Part shown: piece after piece, positions 47,798 through 57,284 of the stretch
Position numbering within the stretch: the stretch's first letter is position 1
Layout: each line of letters starts with the position of its first letter
Source: Pseudobutyrivibrio xylanivorans DSM 14809
Lineage (GTDB): Bacteria; Bacillota; Clostridia; Lachnospirales; Lachnospiraceae
Assembly (NCBI RefSeq): GCF_900141825.1
Contig: NZ_FQYQ01000001.1
Location: 1-64,000 of the forward strand
Length of the DNA: 64,000 nucleotides
Reading direction: 5' to 3'
Translations under genes and position numbers: made by a program
Notes under the pieces: generated by a model
The model's input: only the letters and a program-made list of their open reading frames with translations
What the model was told of the DNA's origin: nothing
The model's database searches: none

Positions 47798-50098
47798 ATG
47801 GCAGAAAATAAGAGCGAAAAAGAAAAGCTTTTAGATAGTACTGCGTTTGAGAGCCATGGTGTCATTGCTACTGAAGATTTCGTTGATCCTGACGAGCTCT
47901 ATAAAGAGCTTATCGCTCGCGTTCGCAAATATCACCCTAATACAGATATTTCCATGATTGAAAAAGGCTATTTGATTGCCAGAAATGCCCATGAGGGACA
48001 GTGTCGTAAGTCTGGTGAGCCTTATATTATACATCCACTTTGTGTTGCCATTATTCTTGCTGATTTGGAGCTTGATAAGGAAACAATTGTGGCTGGTCTT
48101 CTCCATGATGTTGTGGAAGATACCATCTGTACTAAGGAAGAAATTGCTCAGGAATTCTCAGAAGAAGTTGCAGAGCTTGTTGATGGCGTCACCAAATTAG
48201 GTCAGTTAAATTACGATGCTGATAAGGTGGAGATTCAGGCAGAGAACCTGCGTAAGATGTTCCTTGCCATGGCAAAGGATATTCGTGTTATCCTTATTAA
48301 ACTTGCCGATAGACTTCACAACATGCGTACCTTGAAATATATGATTCCAGAGAAGCAGAAGGAAAAGGCACGTGAGACTATGGAAATTTATGCTCCATTG
48401 GCACAGCGTCTTGGTATCAGCAGAGTTAAGATTGAGCTTGATGATTTGTCGTTGAAGTATCTTGAGCCAGATGCCTACTATGATTTGGTTGAGAAGATTG
48501 CTCTTAGAAAGAGCCAGCGTACAGAATATATAAATTCATTAGTAGAAGACGTTCGTAAGCACATTGATGCGGCAGAAATCCAGGCAGAGGTTTATGGTCG
48601 CGCTAAACATTTCTTCAGTATATATAAGAAGATGGTCAATCAGCACAAGACCATCGATCAGATTTATGATTTATTTGCAGTTCGTATAATCGTTGATTCT
48701 ATCAAGGACTGTTATGCTGCACTTGGTGTTATCCACGAGATGTACACACCAATCCCAGGTCGCTTCAAGGACTATATTGCTATGCCAAAGCCTAACATGT
48801 ATCAGTCTTTGCATACTACTGTTATTGGTCCTAATGGCGCACCATTCGAGATTCAGATTCGTACATACGAAATGCACCGCACCAGTGAATACGGTATCGC
48901 AGCTCATTGGAAATATAAGGAAAGTGGCGAAGGCTCTACTGTTGTTGGCGAGGAAGAGAAACTTTCATGGCTTCGTGAAATCCTTGAGTGGCAGCAGGAG
49001 ATTTCCGATAATAAGGAGTTTTCATCACTGCTTAAATCAGATTTAAATCTGTTTTCTGATACAGTTTTCTGTTTCACTCCAACAGGAGATGTTAAGAACC
49101 TTCCAAATGGTTCTACACCTATCGACTTTGCATATTCTATTCATTCTGCTGTTGGTAACAGAATGATTGGTGCAAAAGTAAATGGAAAGCTTGTACCTAT
49201 CGATTATGTTATTCAGAATGGTGACAGAATTGAAATCGTCACATCACAGAATACAAATGGACCTAGCCGCGACTGGCTTAATATTGTTAAGTCTTCACAG
49301 GCTAAGAATAAAATTAATCAGTGGTTCCGTACCCAGTCCAAGGACGAAAATATCGCAAAGGGTAAGGAACTCCTTATCAATTCTGCAAAACAAAAGGGTG
49401 TTGATATTGGCTCTATTAACAAGCCTAAATATCAAGAGCTTATTAAGAATAAATACGGCTTCCACAGTTGGGAAGATACTCTGGCTGCAGTAGGTCAGGG
49501 AGCTATCAAAGAAGGCGCTGTTATCAATAGAATGTTCACTGCATGGCAGAAGGATCATCCAGTGAAGATGACTGACGAGGAGGTATTGGCAGAGCACACA
49601 GGCTCTGGCGAGAAGATTCGTCCTAAGTCTAAGAATGGTATTACAGTTAGTGGTCTATACGATGTGTCAGTTCGTTTCTCTAAGTGCTGTAATCCAGTGC
49701 CTGGTGATGAAATCGTCGGCTTTGTTACAAGAGGCCGTGGCGTTTCCATCCACCGTACAGACTGTATCAACATGATTAACCTTCCAGATTTTGAGAAGGA
49801 GCGTCTCATTGAGGCAGAGTGGGCTACAGGTGCAGAGGAAGAAGGTAGAAAAGGCGGCGTTTATCTTACAGAGATTAATATCTATGGAAATAATCGTACT
49901 GGTCTTCTCGTGGATATTACCCGTATCTTTACAGAGCGTGAGATTGATATCGATTCAATCCACTCTAAGACCAGCAAGCAAGGCGTAGCTACTATTACTA
50001 TTAAGTTTGGTACTCAGAGCAAGGAACAGCTTAGAGCACTTGTAGAGAAGATTAAGCAGGTAGAATCCATCATAGATGTAGAAAGACCTAGAGGATAG
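47798..50098 (+). CDS. rel: Bifunctional (p)ppGpp synthetase/hydrolase
   Basis: The 766-residue stringent-response enzyme has an HD hydrolase domain (about 45-180: 'HPLCVAIILADLELDKETIVAGLLHDVVEDT'), a synthetase domain (about 240-350) with 'YDLFAVRIIVDSIKDCYAALGVIHEMYTPIPGRFKDYIAMPK', a TGS domain (about 395-455), and a C-terminal zinc-finger-like and ACT region (690-766: 'INIYGNNRTGLLVDITRIFTEREIDIDSI'). The RFKD motif in the synthetase is the one typical of bifunctional Rel proteins. Both catalytic halves look intact. AGGAAGGTGGTG precedes the ATG. It heads a likely operon with the metallo-hydrolase, hemZ and hisS, which are spaced by 9, 12 and -10 bases. Confidence 0.95.
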   Translation: MAENKSEKEKLLDSTAFESHGVIATEDFVDPDELYKELIARVRKYHPNTDISMIEKGYLIARNAHEGQCRKSGEPYIIHPLCVAIILADLELDKETIVAGLLHDVVEDTICTKEEIAQEFSEEVAELVDGVTKLGQLNYDADKVEIQAENLRKMFLAMAKDIRVILIKLADRLHNMRTLKYMIPEKQKEKARETMEIYAPLAQRLGISRVKIELDDLSLKYLEPDAYYDLVEKIALRKSQRTEYINSLVEDVRKHIDAAEIQAEVYGRAKHFFSIYKKMVNQHKTIDQIYDLFAVRIIVDSIKDCYAALGVIHEMYTPIPGRFKDYIAMPKPNMYQSLHTTVIGPNGAPFEIQIRTYEMHRTSEYGIAAHWKYKESGEGSTVVGEEEKLSWLREILEWQQEISDNKEFSSLLKSDLNLFSDTVFCFTPTGDVKNLPNGSTPIDFAYSIHSAVGNRMIGAKVNGKLVPIDYVIQNGDRIEIVTSQNTNGPSRDWLNIVKSSQAKNKINQWFRTQSKDENIAKGKELLINSAKQKGVDIGSINKPKYQELIKNKYGFHSWEDTLAAVGQGAIKEGAVINRMFTAWQKDHPVKMTDEEVLAEHTGSGEKIRPKSKNGITVSGLYDVSVRFSKCCNPVPGDEIVGFVTRGRGVSIHRTDCINMINLPDFEKERLIEAEWATGAEEEGRKGGVYLTEINIYGNNRTGLLVDITRIFTEREIDIDSIHSKTSKQGVATITIKFGTQSKEQLRALVEKIKQVESIIDVERPRG

Positions 50099-50107
50099 TT
50101 TTATTTA

Positions 50108-50731
50108 ATGAAAGTTATGCATATTTTATTGCCAGTCTGCGCTATGAACTGCTATCTGGCAATCAATGAAGAGACAAAAGAATCAATTATTATAGATCCA
50201 GGCTCATCGCCTCAGCGTATCAAGGCAGGCATAGAGCAGTCTGGCACTACACCGGTTGCCATTATACTTACACATGGACATTTCGATCACGTAGGTGCAG
50301 CTGATGAAATCGCCGCGGAATACGGCATTAAGATTTACGCATACGAAGGCGAGCGAGAGACACTTGAGAATCCAAATATTAATCTTTCGGCAGACATGAT
50401 TTTCCAGTCTACAGCTTATCATGCAGATGTTTACTTTAAGGATGAGCAGGAGGTTCAGCTGGCAGGTCTTACATTTAAATGTCTTGCTACACCAGGCCAC
50501 ACACCAGGTGGATGCTGTTTCTATTTTGCAAATGAGGGGATTGTATTTACTGGAGATACTCTTTTCTGTGGTTCTGTTGGACGCACGGATTTCCCAGGCG
50601 GCTCAATGTCACAGCTTGTAAACAGTATCAATGAGAAGCTTATGGTACTTCCAGGTGATACAATCTGTTATCCTGGTCACGAAAGTGCTACCACTATCGA
50701 GTTCGAGCGTAACAACAATATGTTTTTATAA
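50108..50731 (+). CDS. Metallo-beta-lactamase-fold hydrolase (glyoxalase II-like)
   Basis: The 207-residue protein has the metal motif THGHFDHVG (about residues 56-64), 'ATPGHTPGGCCFYF' and 'FTGDTLFCGSVGRTDFPGGS', and a final 'YPGHESATTIEFERNNN'. This is the small glyoxalase II-like group, often placed after rel in Clostridia. Possible roles are thioester hydrolysis or persulfide handling. It lies 9 bases after rel and 12 before hemZ. The lack of the long C-terminal helix domain argues against a true GloB. The substrate is unknown. Confidence 0.87.
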   Translation: MKVMHILLPVCAMNCYLAINEETKESIIIDPGSSPQRIKAGIEQSGTTPVAIILTHGHFDHVGAADEIAAEYGIKIYAYEGERETLENPNINLSADMIFQSTAYHADVYFKDEQEVQLAGLTFKCLATPGHTPGGCCFYFANEGIVFTGDTLFCGSVGRTDFPGGSMSQLVNSINEKLMVLPGDTICYPGHESATTIEFERNNNMFL

Positions 50732-50743
50732 TAGGAATAATTA

Positions 50744-52183
50744 ATGATATACATACAGTTAAACGAAGATAATTTTGAATATGATATATATTCACTTGTT
50801 AAAGCCTTCTATCCAAAGGAAGAGGTCAAGATTTCTACAGAGCCTGTCCCAGCGGATGCAGGGCTTCTTTTTTCGATGCAGGTAAACTATTCGGATGATG
50901 TTTTGACATTGGATGGACGAAAGATTGATATCGATTATTCTAATCGTCCAGACACAAAGAATCGTCTTAAGCTTGCAATCTATGAGAGCTTACATGAGCG
51001 TACTGGCAAGGATTTGCCTTGGGGTACACTTACAGGTATACGCCCTACAAAGATTTCCCTTGGAATGATAGAAGAAGGTGCCAGCGATTCTGATGTGACT
51101 GCATACATGAGACAGACATATCTTACTTCACAGGAAAAGATTGACCTTAGCCTTCAGGTATCTCATAAGGAGCATGAGCTTCTTTCAAGGATTGATTATG
51201 ACAATGGTTATTCTGTTTATATTGGTATTCCATTCTGCCCTAGCACATGCCTTTATTGCTCATTCACTTCTTATCCAATAGGACTTTGGACAAAGAAGCT
51301 TGATGATTATATCGATGCACTAGAGAAGGAGATGGCTTTTACAGCAGAGTCTTGTAAGGACAAGAGTCTCACCACTATCTACATAGGTGGAGGAACACCT
51401 ACATCCCTTGATGCAGAGCATTTAGAGAGGTTATTAACACTTGTTGATACATACTTCAACACGGCTGATTTACTTGAATATACCATCGAAGCAGGCAGAC
51501 CAGATTCAATTACACTTGAGAAGCTTCAGGTGATGAAAAATCATCCTGTTACACGTATCTCCATCAACCCACAGACTATGAATCAAAAGACACTTGATTT
51601 GATAGGTCGCTTCCATAAGGTTGAGGATATCCACCGAGTATTTGGTTGGGCACGAGACCTTGGATTCAAGAATATCAATATGGATCTTATCCTTGGACTT
51701 CCAGGAGAGACCATTGAAGATGTGGCTTACACATTATCTGAGGTAGAAAAGCTGGCACCTGATAATCTTACCGTCCATTCGTTGGCTTTGAAGCATTCAG
51801 CTCGCCTTAATTATGATAAGGAAGCTTATGAGGATTATCTTATAGATAATTCCCAGAAGCATATGGATATCTGCCTTGATGCAGCTAAACGCATGGGCAT
51901 GGCGCCATACTATTTATATCGCCAGAAAAATATGGCAGCTAATTTAGAGAACATAGGCTATTCTACTCCAGGAAATGAGGGATTATATAATATCTTGATA
52001 ATGGAGGAGAAACAAACTATAATGGCACTTGGTTGCGGCACGGCCTGCAAGTTCGTTACAGACCATGGCAAGACTGTTACAAGATGCGAAAATGTCAAGG
52101 ATGTCCAGCTTTACATGGACCGAATTGATGAAATGATAGAAAGAAAACGTGAAAGACTTAGAGAGGATTTGAAATGGCTTTAA
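50744..52183 (+). CDS. hemZ: HemZ, radical SAM coproporphyrinogen oxidase-like protein
   Basis: The 479-residue protein has an N-terminal extension (about 1-160) characteristic of HemZ and a radical SAM domain with the 4Fe-4S motif CPSTCLYCSF (CxxxCxxC plus SF, about residues 165-174), 'TIYIGGGTPTSLDAEHL', 'EAGRPDSITLEKL' and 'NMDLILGLPGETIEDV'. HemZ proteins belong to the oxygen-independent coproporphyrinogen III dehydrogenase family; activity on coproporphyrinogen is not established for all. In this operon with rel and hisS (typical of Lachnospiraceae) a role other than haem synthesis is possible. It overlaps hisS by 10 bases. Confidence 0.88.
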   Translation: MIYIQLNEDNFEYDIYSLVKAFYPKEEVKISTEPVPADAGLLFSMQVNYSDDVLTLDGRKIDIDYSNRPDTKNRLKLAIYESLHERTGKDLPWGTLTGIRPTKISLGMIEEGASDSDVTAYMRQTYLTSQEKIDLSLQVSHKEHELLSRIDYDNGYSVYIGIPFCPSTCLYCSFTSYPIGLWTKKLDDYIDALEKEMAFTAESCKDKSLTTIYIGGGTPTSLDAEHLERLLTLVDTYFNTADLLEYTIEAGRPDSITLEKLQVMKNHPVTRISINPQTMNQKTLDLIGRFHKVEDIHRVFGWARDLGFKNINMDLILGLPGETIEDVAYTLSEVEKLAPDNLTVHSLALKHSARLNYDKEAYEDYLIDNSQKHMDICLDAAKRMGMAPYYLYRQKNMAANLENIGYSTPGNEGLYNILIMEEKQTIMALGCGTACKFVTDHGKTVTRCENVKDVQLYMDRIDEMIERKRERLREDLKWL

Positions 52184-53433
52184 ACAAGAAACCAGTTAAC
52201 GGAATGAAGGACATTCTTCCATACGAGATGGAAGTTCGCGATTATGTTACATCTATTATTAAGGATACATATCGTTCATTTGGATTTACACCAATTGAGA
52301 CACCAGCTATGGAGTCTATTGGAAATCTTTCAAATAAGCAGGGTGGCGAGAACGAGAAGCTCATCTTCAAGGTAATGAAGAGAGGCGAGAAGCTTAATAT
52401 CCCTGAGGCACAAACAGAAGATGATGTTGTGGATTTTGGTATGAGATATGACCTTACAGTTCCACTTTGCCGCTTCTATTCAAATCACGCTAATGAGCTT
52501 TCATCACCATTTAAGGCTCTTCAGATTGGTTCTGTTTGGAGAGCAGACAGACCACAGCGTGGACGTTACAGACAGTTTACACAGTGTGATATCGATATTC
52601 TTGGCGAGCCAAGTAACTTAGCAGAAATCGAGCTTATTCTTGCTACTACGACAACACTTGGTAGAATAGGATTTAAGAATTTCGAGATTCGTATCAACGA
52701 GCGCCGCATCTTAAAGGCTATGGCTGCTTATGCAGGATTTTCAGAAGAGGATTACGATTCAATCTTCATCACACTTGATAAGATGGATAAGATTGGACTT
52801 GATGGAGTATCAGCTGAGCTTCTTGAGGCTGGTTACGCTAAGGAGTCTATCGATAAATATGTTGAATTATTTGCGCTTCTTGAAGGTGTTAAGGATGTTG
52901 CTGCAGGTATGGATGTACTTCTTGGTAAGCTTGGTGAGTTCCTTGATGCAGAGGTTGCAGATTGGATGAGAGAGATTGCAGCAGCTGTTAATGCTACAAA
53001 GGAGGCTCAGTTTGAGCTTGTATTTGATCCTACACTTGTACGTGGTATGAGCTACTACACAGGCACAATCTTTGAGATTGCCATCCCTGAGTTCGGCGGC
53101 AGTTGCGGTGGAGGCGGACGTTACGACAAGATGATTGGAAACTTCACAGGCCAGAATACACCAGCCTGCGGTTTCTCAATCGGCTTCGAGCGTATCATCC
53201 TTCTTCTTATGGAGCAGGGCTTCAAGGTTCCTGGAGCAAACAAGAAGGTTGCTTACCTTGTAGAAAAGGGCTACCCAGCAGAAAAGCTTGCAGAGGTTAT
53301 GTCTCAGGCTAAGGAAGCTCGTGCAAACGGACAGACAGTTCTTGTTGTTCGCATGAACAAGAACAAGAAGTTCCAGAAGGAACAGCTTACAAACGATGGA
53401 TATGAAGAATTTGTAGAGTTCTTCAATCGTTAA
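52174..53433 (+). CDS. hisS: Histidyl-tRNA synthetase
   Basis: The 419-residue class II synthetase shows motif 1 ('YGFTPIETPAMES'-like FGFTPIETPAMES), motif 2 ('GSVWRADRPQRGRYRQFTQCDIDILGEPS'), the His-binding 'LVRGMSYYTGTIFEI', motif 3 ('ACGFSIGFERI') and the C-terminal anticodon-binding domain (about 330-419). It charges tRNA-His, whose gene is also in this window. Its start lies inside the hemZ end. No T-box leader is seen, as expected for an internal operon gene. The nested hairpin downstream likely ends the operon. Confidence 0.96.
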   Translation: MALNKKPVNGMKDILPYEMEVRDYVTSIIKDTYRSFGFTPIETPAMESIGNLSNKQGGENEKLIFKVMKRGEKLNIPEAQTEDDVVDFGMRYDLTVPLCRFYSNHANELSSPFKALQIGSVWRADRPQRGRYRQFTQCDIDILGEPSNLAEIELILATTTTLGRIGFKNFEIRINERRILKAMAAYAGFSEEDYDSIFITLDKMDKIGLDGVSAELLEAGYAKESIDKYVELFALLEGVKDVAAGMDVLLGKLGEFLDAEVADWMREIAAAVNATKEAQFELVFDPTLVRGMSYYTGTIFEIAIPEFGGSCGGGGRYDKMIGNFTGQNTPACGFSIGFERIILLLMEQGFKVPGANKKVAYLVEKGYPAEKLAEVMSQAKEARANGQTVLVVRMNKNKKFQKEQLTNDGYEEFVEFFNR

Positions 53434-53463
53434 TCAAATGATATTATAGAAGAACACAAAAAT

Positions 53464-53560
53464 GCCTCTTGTAGCTATCAAGCTCTGAGTGTTGCTCAGC
53501 GAAACATGTTAGTTGAGCAGAGCAATATCTCAGGCTTGAGAGTGTAACAGGAGGCTTTTA
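53464..53560. terminator. Three-tier nested hairpin between hisS and the flavin reductase gene
   Basis: GCCTCTTGT/ACAGGAGGC (outer), CAAGCTCTGAG/CTCAGGCTTG (53479-53489 with 53529-53538) and TGCTCA/TGAGCA (inner) stack with internal loops. TTTT follows on the plus strand and ATTTTTG on the minus strand, so it can stop both convergent transcripts. It is far longer than an ordinary terminator. Confidence 0.7.
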
Positions 53561-53562
53561 TA

Positions 53563-54087
53563 TTATCGAGCTCTAATATCTAATATCTCTCCAATATACA
53601 TTGTGTGGAAATCATCCAAATGCTTTTCAGTATATTCTGTATCCAAAATCTTAGGGTCTAAGATTGTATTCTCAGTCATTGGCACTGCAGCAATTTTTCT
53701 GCAGAGGATAATAAAGTTTGCGTCATCAATGTATGGGCAATTCATGGCATGCTCAATTCCAACGCGACAGGCAGCCAGCTTATCCTCGTTACGTCCGCTT
53801 AGCTGATCAAGTACTTTCATAAGTCTCTCATTGTTTTTTTCGTTCATATCAAAGAAGCAGGCACTGAAATATTCACTGTCATCCAAAAGCTCTTTCGTGT
53901 ATCTTGTATTTCGAAGGAAGGCAAATACTACATTTTTACCCCAAATATGACCAACACCACCATTGTGGGATGACATAGCATTGATTTTTCCATTGGCTTC
54001 AGCGACGATGGCAATGCCTTCATCTGCCACTTTTTGAATTGGGTTCCATTCGAGCATATCAATTGGATAAGGTTGAAATGTGTGCAT
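53563..54087 (-). CDS. Flavin-reductase-like FMN-binding protein
   Basis: The 174-residue split-barrel protein has 'GIAIVAEANGKINAMSSHNGGVGHIWGKNVVFAFLRNTRYTKELLDDSEYFSACFF', typical of flavin_reductase-domain proteins, where the 'N.MS...GG.G..WG' part contacts FMN. The C-terminal half has 'DANFIILCRKIAAV' and 'HTMYIGEIL'. Family members reduce or carry flavin for diverse redox reactions. It is 17 bases downstream of the EAL gene on the same strand, so probably co-transcribed with it. No partner oxygenase is expected in an anaerobe; the role is unknown. Confidence 0.85.
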   Translation of the reverse strand: MHTFQPYPIDMLEWNPIQKVADEGIAIVAEANGKINAMSSHNGGVGHIWGKNVVFAFLRNTRYTKELLDDSEYFSACFFDMNEKNNERLMKVLDQLSGRNEDKLAACRVGIEHAMNCPYIDDANFIILCRKIAAVPMTENTILDPKILDTEYTEKHLDDFHTMYIGEILDIRAR

Positions 54088-54104
54088 AATAAGTCCTCGC
54101 TTTC

Positions 54105-56030
54105 TTATTGATACATATATTTAAGATTATTATTCTGAATAAATTTCAAAAATTCATGTTCTGGTAAAGGCTTTGAAAAGAAGAACCCTTGAATGTAGTC
54201 AACGCCAAGTGCTTTCATCGTGTCAAATTCTTCCTGAGTCTCAATACCTTCGGCAACAATCTTAATACCAATGGAATGAGCCATTTCTATAACGGCATTG
54301 ACGATGGCCTTGGCCTTCTCACTATTTTTAAAGTATTCATCGGATAGAAGCTTATCCAGCTTAACTATTGATACTGGCATATCAATAATGTAATTAAGAT
54401 TTGAACTTCCCGATCCAAAATCATCTAATGAGAAACAAAGCCCGTGCTCTTCCAGTTTTTTCATATTTTCGTGCAAGCGTTCTTTACTTCTAAGAGAACT
54501 GGTTTCTGTGATTTCTAAATTAATAATTTCCGGGTTAATCTGATAATCTTCCAATAGCTGTAAAATCTTTGTAGTAAAAGTAGGGCTTTCACCCTGTTTT
54601 ACTGAAAGGTTAAGCTCTATATGCTGAATTCCAAGTCGCTCTACATGGTAGGACTTTATAAATGAAAGCGCACTCCTGTAAATAGCATCTGAAAGAGGAA
54701 TGATTCGACCACTCGACTCAGCCACAGGAATGAATTCGTTTGGCTGTAGATAGGTTCCATCAATAAGCTTAATACGAACTAAGGCTTCAGCTGATGAGAA
54801 CGTGTTGGTTGCTATATTGAAAATAGGCTGGTAGTGAACTTCTACTCGGTCATTTTCCATAGCCTCAATAACCAGCTTTTCTATATCCTTTTGTCTGCGG
54901 ATATTTTTCATTGTCTCAGCTGTGACAACAACCTCATTGGTGGAAGAATTACCCTTATTTGTAGGAATATAGTTGGCTAATAACATCATCAGTTCATCTG
55001 CATCCTCAGAAATGGTGCAGTCTGGAATGATTGTATAAAAAGGTCTCAGAAGAGTAACAGCATTTCCCACATCAGAACTGTTTTCGACAGCCTGGAAATA
55101 TGTGGAAATCTGATATTTAGTGCTCTCCAAAAAATCAGTATTTTCAAATATCAAAAGGAAGTAGCCTTCTGCAGTATCAAAAATTTTAGCTGTATCTATA
55201 GAGAATAAGAAATCTGAGAGCATTTCTATAGTTTGTCTCAGCAACTTGTTTTCATCAGAGGATTCTCCCGCTGTTTGGAAAGAAATTCGCATGGCGGAAA
55301 AATTCTGTTTAGTCTGATATAGATATTCCAAATACTCATGGATTACAGCTGAACTAAAATGACCGGTACGTCTTGATAGAGAACTCTGAGGATTTTCTAA
55401 TTCAAAATACATAATCAGAGCACCAATACAAGATGCAAAGCTTACAATAAGCAGCTTAGGATTCAAAAACTGTATGATAGCTGAAATTGCCCAAACAGCC
55501 ATCCATAAATACAGTGCATATATCTTTTTTTCTTTAAGATGATTCTTAAGTGTAGTTGCAGCTATGATAATAGAAAGAATATACACAGAAACAAAAAAAT
55601 ATGTGGCAATGGCTGCAGGTCCGTATGTATATAGGGTTTGACCATCATAGTAATAGTGCAGAGGTAGATATACTGTGATGATAACACCGATGATACAGAA
55701 AATCTGATAGCATACACCTAAGAATTTTTCGTTTGCAGACCCCAAATGTTCAAAGATATCTGAGATTGCGTATCCCAAAGCAGAGAATGCGACACAGTGA
55801 AGTGAAATCAAATATAGTTTGCAAATTGCTATTACTACGTATTCTTCATATCTTCGCGATTTAACAATAAAATAGCAGGATGCTATATCCAGAAGAACGC
55901 ATCCTAAGATAATAAACAGAGTAAATTTGAATTTTCGCTCTGAGCTTAGCCCCATTGTTGGCTGTTTTATGTAAAAAAATAGGAGCATAGCAATAATGAC
56001 CAGCCCACATACCTGTGTGTAAATATTCAT
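54105..56030 (-). CDS. Membrane EAL-domain c-di-GMP phosphodiesterase
   Basis: The 641-residue protein has about six to seven N-terminal membrane helices (1-215), a degenerate GGDEF-like region without the signature (about 235-360) and an EAL domain (about 395-641). The EAL part keeps all key residues: 'EALVRI', 'LNLSVKQGE', 'LEITETSSL', 'SLDDFGSGSSNL', 'VKLDKLL', 'AEGIETQEEFD' and 'YIQGFFFSKPLP'. It should therefore hydrolyse c-di-GMP to pGpG. The membrane part may sense an extracellular or membrane signal. It is the upstream gene of a two-gene unit with the flavin reductase. Confidence 0.9.
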   Translation of the reverse strand: MNIYTQVCGLVIIAMLLFFYIKQPTMGLSSERKFKFTLFIILGCVLLDIASCYFIVKSRRYEEYVVIAICKLYLISLHCVAFSALGYAISDIFEHLGSANEKFLGVCYQIFCIIGVIITVYLPLHYYYDGQTLYTYGPAAIATYFFVSVYILSIIIAATTLKNHLKEKKIYALYLWMAVWAISAIIQFLNPKLLIVSFASCIGALIMYFELENPQSSLSRRTGHFSSAVIHEYLEYLYQTKQNFSAMRISFQTAGESSDENKLLRQTIEMLSDFLFSIDTAKIFDTAEGYFLLIFENTDFLESTKYQISTYFQAVENSSDVGNAVTLLRPFYTIIPDCTISEDADELMMLLANYIPTNKGNSSTNEVVVTAETMKNIRRQKDIEKLVIEAMENDRVEVHYQPIFNIATNTFSSAEALVRIKLIDGTYLQPNEFIPVAESSGRIIPLSDAIYRSALSFIKSYHVERLGIQHIELNLSVKQGESPTFTTKILQLLEDYQINPEIINLEITETSSLRSKERLHENMKKLEEHGLCFSLDDFGSGSSNLNYIIDMPVSIVKLDKLLSDEYFKNSEKAKAIVNAVIEMAHSIGIKIVAEGIETQEEFDTMKALGVDYIQGFFFSKPLPEHEFLKFIQNNNLKYMYQ

Positions 56031-56145
56031 AGTTTTGCCCCACTATCTAACCCTATTTGGATTATAGCATTAAAGGTCAGTTGTATTTGCAAAGAAACTA
56101 TGAAAAAAATGTAAAAAGAAAGGGATAATTTAGCACACTAAAGTG

Positions 56146-56174
56146 TTGACGTATCGAAAAAAAAGTACGATAAT
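56146..56174 (+). promoter_or_regulatory. Promoter of ilvE
   Basis: TTGACG (56146-56151), a 17-base spacer and GATAAT (56169-56174) lie 45 bases before the ATG. The leader is short and shows no T-box or leader peptide. Confidence 0.8.
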
Positions 56175-56219
56175 AAATTTCAAGTTTAAATTGTGAGTAA
56201 ATGTTATGGAGGCTTAAAG

Positions 56220-57284
56220 ATGGAAATCAGATTTGAAAAACGTGAAAAATTGAAGGATAAGCCAGATTGGAGCAACCTCGGTTTCGGAAAGTACATGACA
56301 GATTACATGTTTATCTGTGACTGGGATAGAGAGATAGGTTGGCATGATGCAAGAATCGTCCCTGAGGGACCAATTGAGATGGACCCAGCCTGCATGACTC
56401 TTCATTATGCACAGGAGACATTTGAAGGATTAAAGGCATATCGCAGAGAGGATGGAAAGATTCAGCTTTTCAGACCTGAGATGAATGCTAAGAGAATGAT
56501 TAATTCTAACGAGAGACTTTGCATGCCAGCATTCCCTGTTGAGGATTTTGTTGCAGCTGTAAAGGCACTTGTTAAAACAGAAGAAGCTTGGGTTCCAAAG
56601 GAGAAGGATACATCTCTTTATATCCGCCCATTCATGTTCGCTACAGAGGCAGCTCTTGGTGTACACATGGCTAAGTCATACAAGTTTATGATTCTTTGCT
56701 GTCCAGTAGGCGCATATTATGCTACAGGTCTTGACCCAGTTAAGATTTTAGTAGAAAATGAACTTGTTCGAGCAGTTGCAGGCGGTACTGGCTTTACAAA
56801 ATGTGGTGGAAACTATGCTGGTTCTATCGCAGGTCAGGTTAAGGCAGAGAAGCTTGGATATTCTCAGGTACTTTGGCTTGATGGTAACGAGAGAAAGTAC
56901 GTAGAAGAAGTTGGAACTATGAACATCATGTTCAAGATTGATGGTGAAATCTGGACAGCACCTACAGTAGGTACAGTACTTCCAGGTGTAACCAGAGATT
57001 CTATGATTCATCTTCTTAAGGATTGGGGATACAAGGTTAGAGAAGAACGCCTCGCAATTGATGATCTTATGAAGGCAGGCCACGATGGCAAGCTTGAGGA
57101 GGTCTTCGGTACAGGAACAGCAGCAGTCATTTCTCCAGTAGGAGAGCTCCGTTATAATGACGACGTTGTTGTAATAAATGGAGGTAAAACCGGTGAGCTT
57201 ACACAGAAGCTTTACGATACCTTAACAGGCATTCAGTGGGGTAGATTACCGGATAATTACGGATGGACTCAACTAGTAGATTAA
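56220..57284 (+). CDS. ilvE: Branched-chain amino acid aminotransferase
   Basis: The 354-residue class IV PLP enzyme has 'DYMFICDWDREIGWHDARIVPEGPIEMDPACMTLHYAQETFEGLKAYRREDGKIQLFRP', 'RPFMFATEAALGVHMAKSYKF', the PLP Lys in 'GGTGFTKCGGNYAGSIAGQVKAEKLG' and 'EEVGTMNIMF'. It exchanges amino groups between glutamate and the keto acids of Leu, Ile and Val. ATG 56220 is chosen because ATGGAGG lies 6 bases upstream; a GTG at 56193 is less likely. The end overlaps the GGDEF-EAL gene by 22 bases. Confidence 0.95.
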   Translation: MEIRFEKREKLKDKPDWSNLGFGKYMTDYMFICDWDREIGWHDARIVPEGPIEMDPACMTLHYAQETFEGLKAYRREDGKIQLFRPEMNAKRMINSNERLCMPAFPVEDFVAAVKALVKTEEAWVPKEKDTSLYIRPFMFATEAALGVHMAKSYKFMILCCPVGAYYATGLDPVKILVENELVRAVAGGTGFTKCGGNYAGSIAGQVKAEKLGYSQVLWLDGNERKYVEEVGTMNIMFKIDGEIWTAPTVGTVLPGVTRDSMIHLLKDWGYKVREERLAIDDLMKAGHDGKLEEVFGTGTAAVISPVGELRYNDDVVVINGGKTGELTQKLYDTLTGIQWGRLPDNYGWTQLVD

